IMG/VR virus record: IMGVR_UViG_3300024946_000004
Span: 1 to 34,227 of that record
Direction: 5' to 3' (one strand)
Length of the DNA: 34,227 bases
Source: a virus
In this document: positions 26,420 to 33,090 of the stretch, piece after piece
Layout: every line of letters starts with the position of its first letter
Position numbering within the stretch: position 1 is the first letter of the stretch
Made by a program: the position numbers and the translations under genes
The notes under the pieces: model-generated
What the model saw: only the letters and a program-made list of their open reading frames with translations
What the model was told of the DNA's origin: nothing
Database searches by the model: none

Positions 26420-26785
26420 CTATGCGATTGCTTTGAAGTAGCAAGTCTTGCTTGCCAATACAAGTGCGAGTGTCGCATTTTGTAATACACGGAAACCGTT
26501 TGTGGTTAATGTGATGCCACCATTGCCGCCAGTGACTTCAAGTGTGCGTGTGCCTGCAGCAACAGTTTTAATACAACTGTTATCTGCCATGCCTTCATAA
26601 AACTCACCACTTACGCGATCAGTTGCGTTGATAAATTCAACGTATTTAGGTTTAAAGCCAACGTCAATTTCAATAAAGTCCGTTGCAACAATCGCAGTTG
26701 CATCAAATACCACTTTACCAACAGCTACCTGACCGTTTTGCTGTGATGGATTTAAGGTTACTGTACGCGCTGTATTTTCAGCCAT
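26420..26785 (-). CDS. small capsid-associated protein, possible decoration protein
   Basis: A 121-residue beta-rich protein (VAVGKVVFDATAIVATDFIEIDVG, KYVEFINATDR, TRTLEVTGGNGGITLTTNG). Small beta-rich proteins encoded just after the major capsid gene often are capsid decoration or cement proteins, but the sequence gives no direct proof. A strong AAGGAAGGAA lies before the ATG at 26785, suggesting high expression, which agrees with a structural role in many copies. The gene ends just before a short inverted repeat gttaac...gttaac and the terminator. Confidence 0.55.
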   Translation of the reverse strand: MAENTARTVTLNPSQQNGQVAVGKVVFDATAIVATDFIEIDVGFKPKYVEFINATDRVSGEFYEGMADNSCIKTVAAGTRTLEVTGGNGGITLTTNGFRVLQNATLALVLASKTCYFKAIA

Positions 26786-26823
26786 GATAATTCCTTCCTA
26801 ATGAGTTAAATAAACACCACGGC

Positions 26824-27033
26824 TTAAGCTGTAAGTGTTAGTGCTGCTGGATTTGTAGTCGCAGCATAATTTGTATCTGTTACGCCTGCATCAGCATCAA
26901 GCTTTGCGGTAATCGCAACAATGCTTGCACGCAAAGCGGTGTTGTCGGCTAAAACAGCCTCTAACAGTTCACGCTGTGCTTTTGCTTCACGCTTGTCTTT
27001 TAATGTGGCGGTTTGTTGTTTGATTGAGGCCAT
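26824..27033 (-). CDS. small capsid-block protein, function unknown
   Basis: A 69-residue protein from the preferred ATG at 27033, which has AAAGGA at ideal distance. The longer reading from 27075 would begin in the loop of the hairpin 27061-27081 and has no Shine-Dalgarno, so it is less likely. The N-terminal half is a charged helix (KQQTATLKDKREAKAQRELLE) and the C-terminus is Ala/Thr-rich (TNYAATTNPAALTLTA). It lies between the major capsid gene and the decoration-like gene; probably a minor head protein. Family not recognised. Confidence 0.55.
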   Translation of the reverse strand: MASIKQQTATLKDKREAKAQRELLEAVLADNTALRASIVAITAKLDADAGVTDTNYAATTNPAALTLTA

Positions 27034-27060
27034 ACCATTTCCTTTACTAATAAATTTAAC

Positions 27061-27081
27061 AAAGGGGAATTTCACCCCTTT
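27061..27081 (-). terminator. stem-loop after the major capsid gene, attenuator-like
   Basis: aaagggg (27061-27067) pairs with ccccttt (27075-27081) over a 7-nt loop; on the minus strand it is followed by GTTAAATTTATTAG rather than a pure U-run. It may partly end transcription or protect the capsid message. Confidence 0.5.
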
Positions 27082-27087
27082 AGTTGA

Positions 27088-28131
27088 TTAAGCTAGGTTA
27101 GGTGTACCAACTTCTAAAACAGCCATCCAGCCTTGGTTAAGAACCAATGAATCATAGTAGAACTTAGAGCCTGCATAACCACGTTGACCTAATGGATCAG
27201 CTTTATCTGCAACACCAGGTGGTACCCATGTTGGTGTAATTGCATCAACTCCGCGCAACATCACATTACCCCAAGCCTCTTCTGCTGCAACGATACAAGG
27301 ATAAACGTCAATCAATGTGCCGTTAGTTGAAGCTAAGCCTGTTGCGCCAACTGCCGCACCTGCATCGATGTACGGCGCAAGTTCTGGTGATGTAACAAAG
27401 CGGAAGTTTTCAGCAGTGCCGATTTCACCTTCTGAAATGGTTTTACGACTGCCGTAATCTGCCACTGGCACAAAGCCTGGCAAATCACGAATAGCAGGGT
27501 CCATATCAGTATGGCAATAAACCACGTATGAAGCTTCAACTGATGAAGTGCCATAACCTGGGCTTGCATCTAAAATGCTTGTGATTTGTTTTGCATGGTT
27601 AGTTTTTAAGCCTTTAGTAACACGGCGAATTAAGTTAAGACTTAATGTTTCATCCACTGTGTCTGTACTAGAACCGCCTGCATAAAATTTGTTAGTACCT
27701 GCTTTTAATGCACCGAAGCAAACCATTTCACGAATCAAACCAATCGTTTCACCGATTTGTTTTTTCATGTCGCCTGCAACGTCATCTTCGTACAAGTCAA
27801 AGGTCTTGTCTGTGATTGAATACAATACGCCGTATTGTTCAACCACTGCAGTTACATCAGTGTAAGCCATCGTGCGTGCAGTTGGTGTTGTACCTTCGTT
27901 GAGTTTGTAGCTGTCAGCGAAAGTGCCTACATTTGAACCATTGATCCAAACGTTATCTACACCGCTTGGTGGTAATGCGCGGCGATAAACTACAGTATCG
28001 CTTGAGTTTTTAGGCATCTTTTTTTGTAAGCCTGTTTTACATAACACTTCCATTGGCATGGCGTGTTTAAGAATGTCGCCTTTAAGTTTGCCAATACGTG
28101 CTGCTGCTGTGGTCATTGTTTGAATAGCCAT
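27088..28131 (-). CDS. N4-gp56 family major capsid protein
   Basis: A 347-residue major capsid protein of the N4-gp56 family, predicted HK97 fold. Features: an N-terminal KGDILKHAMPMEVLCKTG segment, the conserved VVYRRALPPS and LNEGTTPTARTM blocks at about 45-90, a VTAVVEQYGVLYSITDKTFDLYED spine-helix region, a long central domain with LPGFVPVADYGSRKTISEGEIGTAENFRF, and a C-terminal GQRGYAGSKFYYDSLVLNQGWMAVLEVG. No N-terminal propeptide is evident, in line with use of a separate scaffold. GGAAA precedes the ATG. It follows the scaffold gene at 13 nt and is the most clearly recognisable structural gene. Confidence 0.93.
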   Translation of the reverse strand: MAIQTMTTAAARIGKLKGDILKHAMPMEVLCKTGLQKKMPKNSSDTVVYRRALPPSGVDNVWINGSNVGTFADSYKLNEGTTPTARTMAYTDVTAVVEQYGVLYSITDKTFDLYEDDVAGDMKKQIGETIGLIREMVCFGALKAGTNKFYAGGSSTDTVDETLSLNLIRRVTKGLKTNHAKQITSILDASPGYGTSSVEASYVVYCHTDMDPAIRDLPGFVPVADYGSRKTISEGEIGTAENFRFVTSPELAPYIDAGAAVGATGLASTNGTLIDVYPCIVAAEEAWGNVMLRGVDAITPTWVPPGVADKADPLGQRGYAGSKFYYDSLVLNQGWMAVLEVGTPNLA

Positions 28132-28143
28132 GATATTTCCTTT

Positions 28144-29025
28144 TTATTTTTTAAACGCCATATTAAAACCGTCTAATTCTGTCATCGCTTGCGGCTTTAA
28201 AGTGACTTGTGTGCTTCTTGGTGTAATCGCACGCTGTAAACGATCTCTACGTTCCTGCGTGCCGCTATTTTTTGCGGCGTTCCAATTTTTATACTCTGTA
28301 AGCTTTTCACCGATATACATTGCATCCCAACTATCATCCAGCTTCACGCGCTCTTCATCTGGTAGCGTTTGCTTCCAAACTTTGTAGTCGTCAGAAACCA
28401 GAAGCTGCGGTGCGTCTTTGTGCTGAATTAACAGCAAGCTCTTCTGCATATCCTTACTTAACTCTTCGCGCACTTGCGCTACACGGCTTTCAATCACCTC
28501 GTTAGATTGAGTGTTATCCGCTGTGCCAAAGTTATTAAAATCTTCTGCCAATATCTCTGCAAGTTCAGGGAACTCTGCTTGCATGCGTTTAAAGCTCGCA
28601 CCATTAAAATTCACTTTAGCTTGTTGCTGAGTTTGCCCATTTTTTTGAAGCTCAAGTAATGCACGGTTTAACTCACCAAACTTACCGTGGATCTTGCGAA
28701 TTTCAGCAGAGGTCATCTGCTCAATTTCTTCAATCTTAGGCATCTTGGCTAACATTGCTGTCAGCTGCTCTGGCGTTAATCCTACTTGTTGCTCAATTGG
28801 CTTATCATCAACAGCATCAGCTTCTGATAATGTCGCTTCACTAGCATTGGTTACTTCCGCTTCTTCTGTGTTCTCTTGTTCTGCAGGGGCTTCATCAGCG
28901 CGTACATCACCATTTAAACTGGCAGAAAATGCAGCAGATTCTTCTGCTTGTGCTACCTCTTGCGCGGTCTGTTGCGATTCAAGGTTGTTTGCTTCTTCGC
29001 TTGCTACTGTTCCATCTAATTGCAT
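28144..29025 (-). CDS. capsid scaffolding protein
   Basis: A 293-residue protein with the typical scaffold layout: a very acidic, Glu/Ala-rich disordered N-terminus (residues 1-80), an amphipathic central helix region (LTPEQLTAMLAKMPKIEEIE, EIRKIHGKFGELNRALLELQ) and a basic C-terminal end (RRDRLQRAITPR). Its position directly before the major capsid gene, and length near 300, agree. GAGGAG precedes the ATG strongly. It would direct prohead assembly and be lost or degraded later. No protease gene is adjacent. Confidence 0.82.
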   Translation of the reverse strand: MQLDGTVASEEANNLESQQTAQEVAQAEESAAFSASLNGDVRADEAPAEQENTEEAEVTNASEATLSEADAVDDKPIEQQVGLTPEQLTAMLAKMPKIEEIEQMTSAEIRKIHGKFGELNRALLELQKNGQTQQQAKVNFNGASFKRMQAEFPELAEILAEDFNNFGTADNTQSNEVIESRVAQVREELSKDMQKSLLLIQHKDAPQLLVSDDYKVWKQTLPDEERVKLDDSWDAMYIGEKLTEYKNWNAAKNSGTQERRDRLQRAITPRSTQVTLKPQAMTELDGFNMAFKK

Positions 29026-29038
29026 TTAAAGCTCCTCA

Positions 29039-29275
29039 TTACTCAAAAGGGCGTGATTCCTCAAGGCCTTTTGTCAAACTCGGCGGTGTGTTTTCCAGCG
29101 CCAAAAAACTTTTAATCTCTAAAATTCTGCCTCGCATCTTTGCGGTTTGAACTGCATCAGCATCACCATCGTTTTGCTTTCTGCAAGTTTCTAATCGTGC
29201 CTCTAAATGCGCTTTAATCTTTATCCATAAAGCAGTCTGCTTTTCAGCAGCGTTGAGCAGTAATTTACTTGACAT
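29039..29275 (-). CDS. small helical protein between portal and scaffold, function unknown
   Basis: A 78-residue, mostly helical protein (LNAAEKQTALWIKIKAHLEARLETCRKQ, MRGRILEIKSFLAL) of unrecognised family. There is no good Shine-Dalgarno before the ATG at 29275, while element P4 predicts a transcript start at or next to that ATG, which would make a leaderless message; translation may instead rely on read-through from the portal block. A minor head protein or scaffold helper is possible. Confidence 0.5.
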   Translation of the reverse strand: MSSKLLLNAAEKQTALWIKIKAHLEARLETCRKQNDGDADAVQTAKMRGRILEIKSFLALENTPPSLTKGLEESRPFE

Positions 29276-29281
29276 GTGTTT

Positions 29282-29306
29282 ACTTTAATCTTGTCCACCT
29301 GTGTCA
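29282..29306 (-). promoter_or_regulatory. late-promoter-like element P4 (scaffold and capsid block)
   Basis: Minus strand: box TGACACAGGTGGA, preceded by T so that TTGACA is complete, then -10-like TAAAGT (29282-29287). It lies over the last codons of the 103-residue gene and has no terminator in front of it. Confidence 0.6.
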
Positions 29307-29596
29307 AAGGGGCTTTTTCCAGCCTTCAATCTTTCAATTGCATGGCTCACCGCTTTATCCATAATTGGCTTTGGTATGTCTGCTGGATTAGGCTCATTTT
29401 CTAAAAGGTACTTAATCTCTGTTTGATCAAGCGTTGGCACCAGTAAAGGTATTTCCATTTCACCTGCACCAAAATCTACGCCTACAGATATTTCTGTTGA
29501 TACTTTCCCATCTGGTCTTTGAAGTACACCCAAAAATCCAGAACCTTTTTTTGTTCCGTCATTCCTGTTACCAAACTCATTTAATAATCCAGCCAT
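29285..29596 (-). CDS. conserved small phage protein between portal and scaffold genes
   Basis: A 103-residue protein. The N-terminal half (NEFGNRNDGTKKGSGFLGVL, RPDGKVSTEISVGVDF) followed by MEIPLLVPTLDQTE is a pattern I associate with short uncharacterised proteins encoded beside portal genes in podoviruses with polyvalent tails. It is a compact beta-rich domain with a helical C-terminus (MDKAVSHAIERLKAG). Its last ten codons carry the P4 promoter box. It begins 1 nt after the portal stop, with AGGG upstream of the ATG. No biochemical role is known to me. Confidence 0.55.
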   Translation of the reverse strand: MAGLLNEFGNRNDGTKKGSGFLGVLQRPDGKVSTEISVGVDFGAGEMEIPLLVPTLDQTEIKYLLENEPNPADIPKPIMDKAVSHAIERLKAGKSPFDTGGQD

Positions 29597-29597
29597 A

Positions 29598-31817
29598 CTA
29601 AAGCCCTGCGCCGAACTGTTGCTTCACGGCAATCTCTTGGCTTTGCAACTCTTTCTTGGTACGCTCTTTCATGGCGGTATCAGCTAACTGTGCTTTGATT
29701 TGCTGTACTGACATTTCAGACTTCTGTGCTAATTCAATTAATTTTGTATCTCTCGCCAACTGTGCCATTTGCAAGCGATACTCACGATCCTCACGCGCAT
29801 CCTGTAAATCAATTTCGCGCTGTGTCATTTTCTCTTGCGTATTCGCTTGGGCCACTTTCACCATCGCTTCTGTACGGAGGTGCGTTGATTCTATTTGCGC
29901 TTGTGCTGTAATCTGGCGCGGATCTTGTGGTGGATTGGCGGCGGCTTGTTCTTGCATCGCCTTTAACTCATCTTCCGAGTACATAAACAAGGTTGGATTT
30001 AATCGCTGTGACTTAAAGTATTCAGTAATCCATTTTTGCGGATTGATACCAAAGGCAGGGTTAACGACCATTGCGCCCATCTGTGCAATCGTTTGATTTT
30101 GAATGTCACGCTCAACCAGTGCGCTAGAACCTTTGGCAACAATTTTGTAATCGCCTTTTTCATTCTCTGGCACTTCTGGATCAAGTAATAACCACTCGTA
30201 ATAGCGTGAGATATGAGGCTCAGTTACTTTGTCATCATAGGTGCGTGCAATACGGCGCATGACTGTCGATGCGTTGTTATTCAACATCTGCATGCCGCCA
30301 ACAGTTTCAGGCGCTTTACCTTGCTGGCCTTGTAGCAACATGGGTAACCCTGTCACATCCTCAGCCATCTTGATTGCGAATTGAACGATGTTAAATAACT
30401 GGTCTTGCATGGCTGGAATGTTGATTGCTGCAAATGCTTCATTCACTGGACCAACGGCATCTTCAACCATGTACCATAATTTGCGCGGTGTAATCTGCCA
30501 AACACCATCAGCAGGCTCAATCACACTTCTACGCATTACAATCTGTGGGCCACTCATTAAGCCTGCGTTATCCATGACATTACGCACGGCAGCATTAAGC
30601 ATGCGTTGCGGCGTTCTAATTTGTCTGGATATGCCAATGCCTGCCCAATAGCCGTCACGCTCTTGCCAGTTCATTACGTCATAAGGGAATGCGCCACTAT
30701 CAAGTGGGTTAATGGCTGCTTTCACTACACGATCATTAATCATGACAACAATCGCTGGTACGCTTTCCTGACTAGCACATGGGCAGCCTGCGGCCTCCAT
30801 ATCCTCTGGTGAGATAAAGCCTGTGTAATACCAAATGTCGTACTGGTCTTTGTTGTCTAGGTTAAGGGTTTGACGCTCTGCTTCACGCTCTTCTAAGTTC
30901 TTTTTCTGTGGGCCTTCTACCAGGCACAGTTCAATCATTTCGGTAATGTATGAAGGATCTAGCTTTAAATCTTCTAGGCCACGTTTAGTTAAGCGGCCTT
31001 TTTCAAAGATAAATGAACCTGTGTGGATGTCGTTGCCACATGATGGATCTGGGTACAAATCCCATACATCAATGTTGCGCGATTCTGGATAAATCGACAT
31101 CTTGCGCACAATAGACGTTAAGCCACCTTCTTTGTTAATTGAGCTATGCTGTCTTGCTACTGGATATGGACCTTTGATAACGCCTGTACCAAGTCTGGCA
31201 CAACTCTCAATGACTTTACGTGTTTCGTGGTTAAAGCGTGATTCTCTCAACCAATCATCAATGCGTGTTTCAGCATCTTTAGCGGCTGATTTTGCCACCT
31301 GTAAGATTTGCTCAGCATGTTCACCAACTGTCATTTGCTTGGGGTTGCCTGCATCATCCGAAGTCATGACAGGCTGGCCATTAGGTGCTAACAATGGCTC
31401 TTGGTTTTTGTTGTTCTTAACTAGGTTAGGAATTGGTGTAGGCTCAATGCCCCAATTCTGATCGTCAGTAGGCAGTAACATATCAGCCACTTTCGCAGCT
31501 GCAGCATCTACATAAGAACGAGTGATATTAAGAAAAATACGTGAGCGGACTACCTGCTCTTTTTCTTTATCGGTGCCGCCTTCTGGTGATAATGGCTTGC
31601 CTCGATTGCGGTATAAGTCACGGTTAGCATCATCAATGCCCTCGTAGTGATCTTCGTCCTCGCGCCAATCATCTTCAACGCCTGATAATTGTCTAGCTTG
31701 GACCGCCTCTTCGCGCTTGCCAACTAATACTGTACTCAGAGATTGAAGGCGATTAATCCGCTCTTCGTAGGCTTTCTTCTGATCTTCAACCTGAGTGGTT
31801 AATTCAACGTTATCCAT
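29598..31817 (-). CDS. portal protein
   Basis: A 739-residue podovirus portal, the dodecameric ring at one capsid vertex through which DNA enters and leaves. Its N-terminal part has RSRIFLNITRSYVDAAAAKVADMLLP (about 90-115), an LLAPNGQPVM linker, then the core with RLGTGVIKGPYPV, IDVWDLYPDPSC, FPYDVMNWQERDGYWAGIGI (about 370-390) and GLPMLLQGQQGKAPETVGGMQML. The last 130 residues are a Gln/Glu/Ala-rich helix suited to a barrel or crown. Size and order agree with N4/P22-type portals. It is 9 nt downstream of the small acidic gene, with a weak Shine-Dalgarno, so coupling is likely. Confidence 0.9.
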   Translation of the reverse strand: MDNVELTTQVEDQKKAYEERINRLQSLSTVLVGKREEAVQARQLSGVEDDWREDEDHYEGIDDANRDLYRNRGKPLSPEGGTDKEKEQVVRSRIFLNITRSYVDAAAAKVADMLLPTDDQNWGIEPTPIPNLVKNNKNQEPLLAPNGQPVMTSDDAGNPKQMTVGEHAEQILQVAKSAAKDAETRIDDWLRESRFNHETRKVIESCARLGTGVIKGPYPVARQHSSINKEGGLTSIVRKMSIYPESRNIDVWDLYPDPSCGNDIHTGSFIFEKGRLTKRGLEDLKLDPSYITEMIELCLVEGPQKKNLEEREAERQTLNLDNKDQYDIWYYTGFISPEDMEAAGCPCASQESVPAIVVMINDRVVKAAINPLDSGAFPYDVMNWQERDGYWAGIGISRQIRTPQRMLNAAVRNVMDNAGLMSGPQIVMRRSVIEPADGVWQITPRKLWYMVEDAVGPVNEAFAAINIPAMQDQLFNIVQFAIKMAEDVTGLPMLLQGQQGKAPETVGGMQMLNNNASTVMRRIARTYDDKVTEPHISRYYEWLLLDPEVPENEKGDYKIVAKGSSALVERDIQNQTIAQMGAMVVNPAFGINPQKWITEYFKSQRLNPTLFMYSEDELKAMQEQAAANPPQDPRQITAQAQIESTHLRTEAMVKVAQANTQEKMTQREIDLQDAREDREYRLQMAQLARDTKLIELAQKSEMSVQQIKAQLADTAMKERTKKELQSQEIAVKQQFGAGL

Positions 31818-31826
31818 TTGACAGGT

Positions 31827-32066
31827 TTACTCTTCCATGTCCATGGCCATGCCGCTTTTAATCGGCTCTTTAACGCTTGCATTAAAAGCATCTTCTTCAA
31901 CTTCTGGCGGCGGTGCATCGCCTAGTAAAATACGTTCAGCTACTTCAACGCCTGCTTCAAACGTTTCAACTGGCTGAAATTCTTCGGTATCAATCGTAGC
32001 CGGATCAACTTCACCAACCGTCATTTGACCTTCATCTGACAACATAAGAACAACTGCGAATGGCAT
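31827..32066 (-). CDS. small acidic protein before the portal, function unknown
   Basis: A 79-residue, very acidic protein (VGEVDPATIDTEEFQPVETFE, APPPEVEEDAF). The N-terminus is hydrophobic for only about eight residues (PFAVVLMLSDEG), too short for a membrane helix. A clear GGAG precedes the ATG at 32066 and the promoter element P5 lies about 27 nt further upstream, so it heads the portal block. It may be a small head-assembly helper. Family not recognised. Confidence 0.55.
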   Translation of the reverse strand: MPFAVVLMLSDEGQMTVGEVDPATIDTEEFQPVETFEAGVEVAERILLGDAPPPEVEEDAFNASVKEPIKSGMAMDMEE

Positions 32067-32099
32067 GGTAATACTCCGTAAATGAATTTATTTACAGAA

Positions 32100-32124
32100 A
32101 AGATAACAGTGTCCATGTGTGTGA
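32100..32124 (-). promoter_or_regulatory. late-promoter-like element P5 (portal block)
   Basis: Minus strand: box TCACACACATGGA, then -10-like TATCTT (32100-32105) at the same distance as the other copies. It follows the terminator at 32131-32158 and gives about 27 nt of leader before the ATG at 32066. Confidence 0.55.
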
Positions 32125-32130
32125 CAGACG

Positions 32131-32158
32131 TAAAAAAGCCCACGGCTTAGGTGGGCTT
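32131..32158 (-). terminator. intrinsic terminator ending the structured RNA
   Basis: Minus strand AGCCCAC, loop CTAAGCC, GTGGGCT, then a six-T run: a perfect 7-bp stem. It lies 2 nt from the end of the closing stem of the structured RNA and directly before promoter element P5. Confidence 0.9.
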
Positions 32159-32160
32159 GG

Positions 32161-32291
32161 TTGTTAGTGTTCCAGTGCTGATCTCTGGAATGGCAAACGA
32201 GGGATTTCAACCCACGGCGCCTCACCCAACGTTCTTTGCCAGAACCGGCTACGGCACCAACTGCGGATCAGCCTCCGCATCACACTAACAA
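32161..32291 (-). ncRNA. structured non-coding RNA, multi-branched, no family recognised
   Basis: About 130 nt closed by a perfect 10-bp helix (32161-32170 with 32282-32291). Inside are a 5-6 bp hairpin (32171-32175/32185-32189), a 7-bp stem (32191-32197/32235-32241) and a 6-bp hairpin (32262-32267/32274-32279, loop of 6). A further possible 3-bp hairpin lies at 32245-32254. Coding is unlikely; the minus strand ends in a strong terminator, giving the orientation. Within the 7-bp stem the minus strand holds GGGTTGAAATCCC, which resembles a T-arm, but the domain is too short for a tRNA. Strand assignment and function are inferred. Confidence 0.55.
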
Positions 32292-32293
32292 GT

Positions 32294-32378
32294 TATGGTT
32301 ATTCTAGGACTTTTATCACCTGTGCCCATTAGGTGGCACGCCAAATCCCGTTGTCCTTCCGCTAGTGGAATAACCATA
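32294..32378 (-). repeat. long-range 11-bp inverted repeat next to the RNA domain
   Basis: tatggttattc (32294-32304) and gaataaccata (32368-32378) pair perfectly. They enclose nested pairs aggac/gtcct (32306-32310/32353-32357) and cacct/aggtg (32318-32322/32331-32335). It could be a second RNA domain stacked on the first (2-nt gap) or a DNA-level operator; the nesting favours RNA. Confidence 0.55.
32302..32329 (-). promoter_or_regulatory. possible variant late-promoter element P6 for the ncRNA
   Basis: Minus strand GGGCACAGGTGA (shared core CACAGGTG at 32318-32325), then TAGAAT at 32302-32307, two bases further away than in the other five copies. The predicted start near 32295 is just before the closing stem of the ncRNA. 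Weak and possibly chance, since the bases are also in the inverted repeat. Confidence 0.3.
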
Positions 32379-32520
32379 CTTCTTAATGCAATTACAAGTT
32401 AATTTTAACCTGCCATTCTCTGCGCGTATATATTTACTAATGATAAATTGGTAACAAAATATTGTTATAACAAGTCTATTACCAATTAGTTTAAACATAT
32501 CAATACCCCATCTCATTTAT

Positions 32521-32850
32521 TTACAAAGCCCAATTTGGCTTATGTTCACTAAAAGCTAAAAAAACGTTCATATTTGTGTTTCGTTTTTTAAAATTCCATA
32601 AACTTGGAACAACTTGCAAATTTTCAGCAACGTGTAATCCACAAGCTAATTTGTGAAATATTGGTACTATATGATCTATATTCCATTTGTAACCGGTATA
32701 TTTTTCTCTCAATCTACATAATTCAACAGCCTCTTTAAAAACAAAATCATTTAACTCTGACTGATTTGCATTAATGATGTTTGATTTTCGTCTGTGTGAG
32801 TATTTTAATGACGAAAGCCTTCTACATTTAATTTTTTCATCATTATTCAT
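32521..32850 (-). CDS. HNH homing-type endonuclease (C-terminal half)
   Basis: A 109-residue protein with an HNH nuclease motif of the WNIDHIVPI...GLHVAENLQVV...NFKK type. Visible key residues are D59-H60, H73, N77 and N86. This family cleaves DNA as free-standing homing endonucleases common in phages. An N-terminal zinc finger usually belongs to the same chain; here it is a separate gene 6 nt upstream, so the pair may be a split endonuclease. The region is clearly more AT-rich than neighbouring structural genes, a sign of recent transfer. AGGT lies before the ATG at 32850. Activity untested. Confidence 0.75.
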   Translation of the reverse strand: MNNDEKIKCRRLSSLKYSHRRKSNIINANQSELNDFVFKEAVELCRLREKYTGYKWNIDHIVPIFHKLACGLHVAENLQVVPSLWNFKKRNTNMNVFLAFSEHKPNWAL

Positions 32851-32856
32851 TTTTAC

Positions 32857-33090
32857 CTAAATTCCATCTACTTTTCTTGCTTTAGTTATTACTCTTGTAC
32901 CAAGTTCTAATTCTCTTGCATATCGTTGTTCACGGTCTAATTTTTTACCTTTTTTCTCTCGCCATTTTCTTACATCATCAACTGCGCACTTTGCACATTT
33001 ATTTAATCTTCCATCTTTCATTTTCTTATGGGAATGAAAGTTACTTAATTCTTTTATCTCACCGCACTTAATACATTTTTTATCTACCAT
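32857..33090 (-). CDS. zinc-finger protein, likely DNA-binding half of the HNH endonuclease
   Basis: A 77-residue protein with two CxxC pairs (C6/C9 and C32/C35) in the CIKCGEIKELSNFHSHKKMK layout typical of the zinc finger that leads phage HNH endonucleases, followed by a basic helix (RKWREKKGKKLDREQRYARE). The ATG at 33090 overlaps the end of the large-terminase gene, so its translation is coupled to it. It probably binds DNA for the HNH protein encoded 6 nt downstream. A single stop and short spacer separate the two, leaving open a split ancestral gene. Confidence 0.65.
   Translation of the reverse strand: MVDKKCIKCGEIKELSNFHSHKKMKDGRLNKCAKCAVDDVRKWREKKGKKLDREQRYARELELGTRVITKARKVDGI

Noticed and set aside
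12276-32124. Repeated elements as sigma-54 or T7-type single-subunit polymerase promoters
   Set aside because: GG/GC spacing of sigma-54 is not met in any copy, and the conserved part is a split box plus TAnnnT rather than one continuous 20-bp T7-like site.
32191-32241. A tRNA gene (acceptor-like 7-bp stem with a T-arm-like GGGTTGAAATCCC)
   Set aside because: Only about 50 nt between acceptor strands, with no anticodon arm and a wrong T-loop base.
32316-32516. A 66-codon minus-strand open frame between the HNH gene and the ncRNA
   Set aside because: Its 3' third is fully explained by the inverted-repeat domain, composition is not protein-like, and no Shine-Dalgarno is evident.
32161-32850. 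HEARO/IscB-type omega RNA or a group I/II intron
   Set aside because: The HNH protein is only 109 residues with no RuvC part, the RNA lies downstream of it instead of upstream, no conserved group I core (such as AAGATATAGTCC) or group II domain V was found, and the terminase C-terminus is not interrupted.
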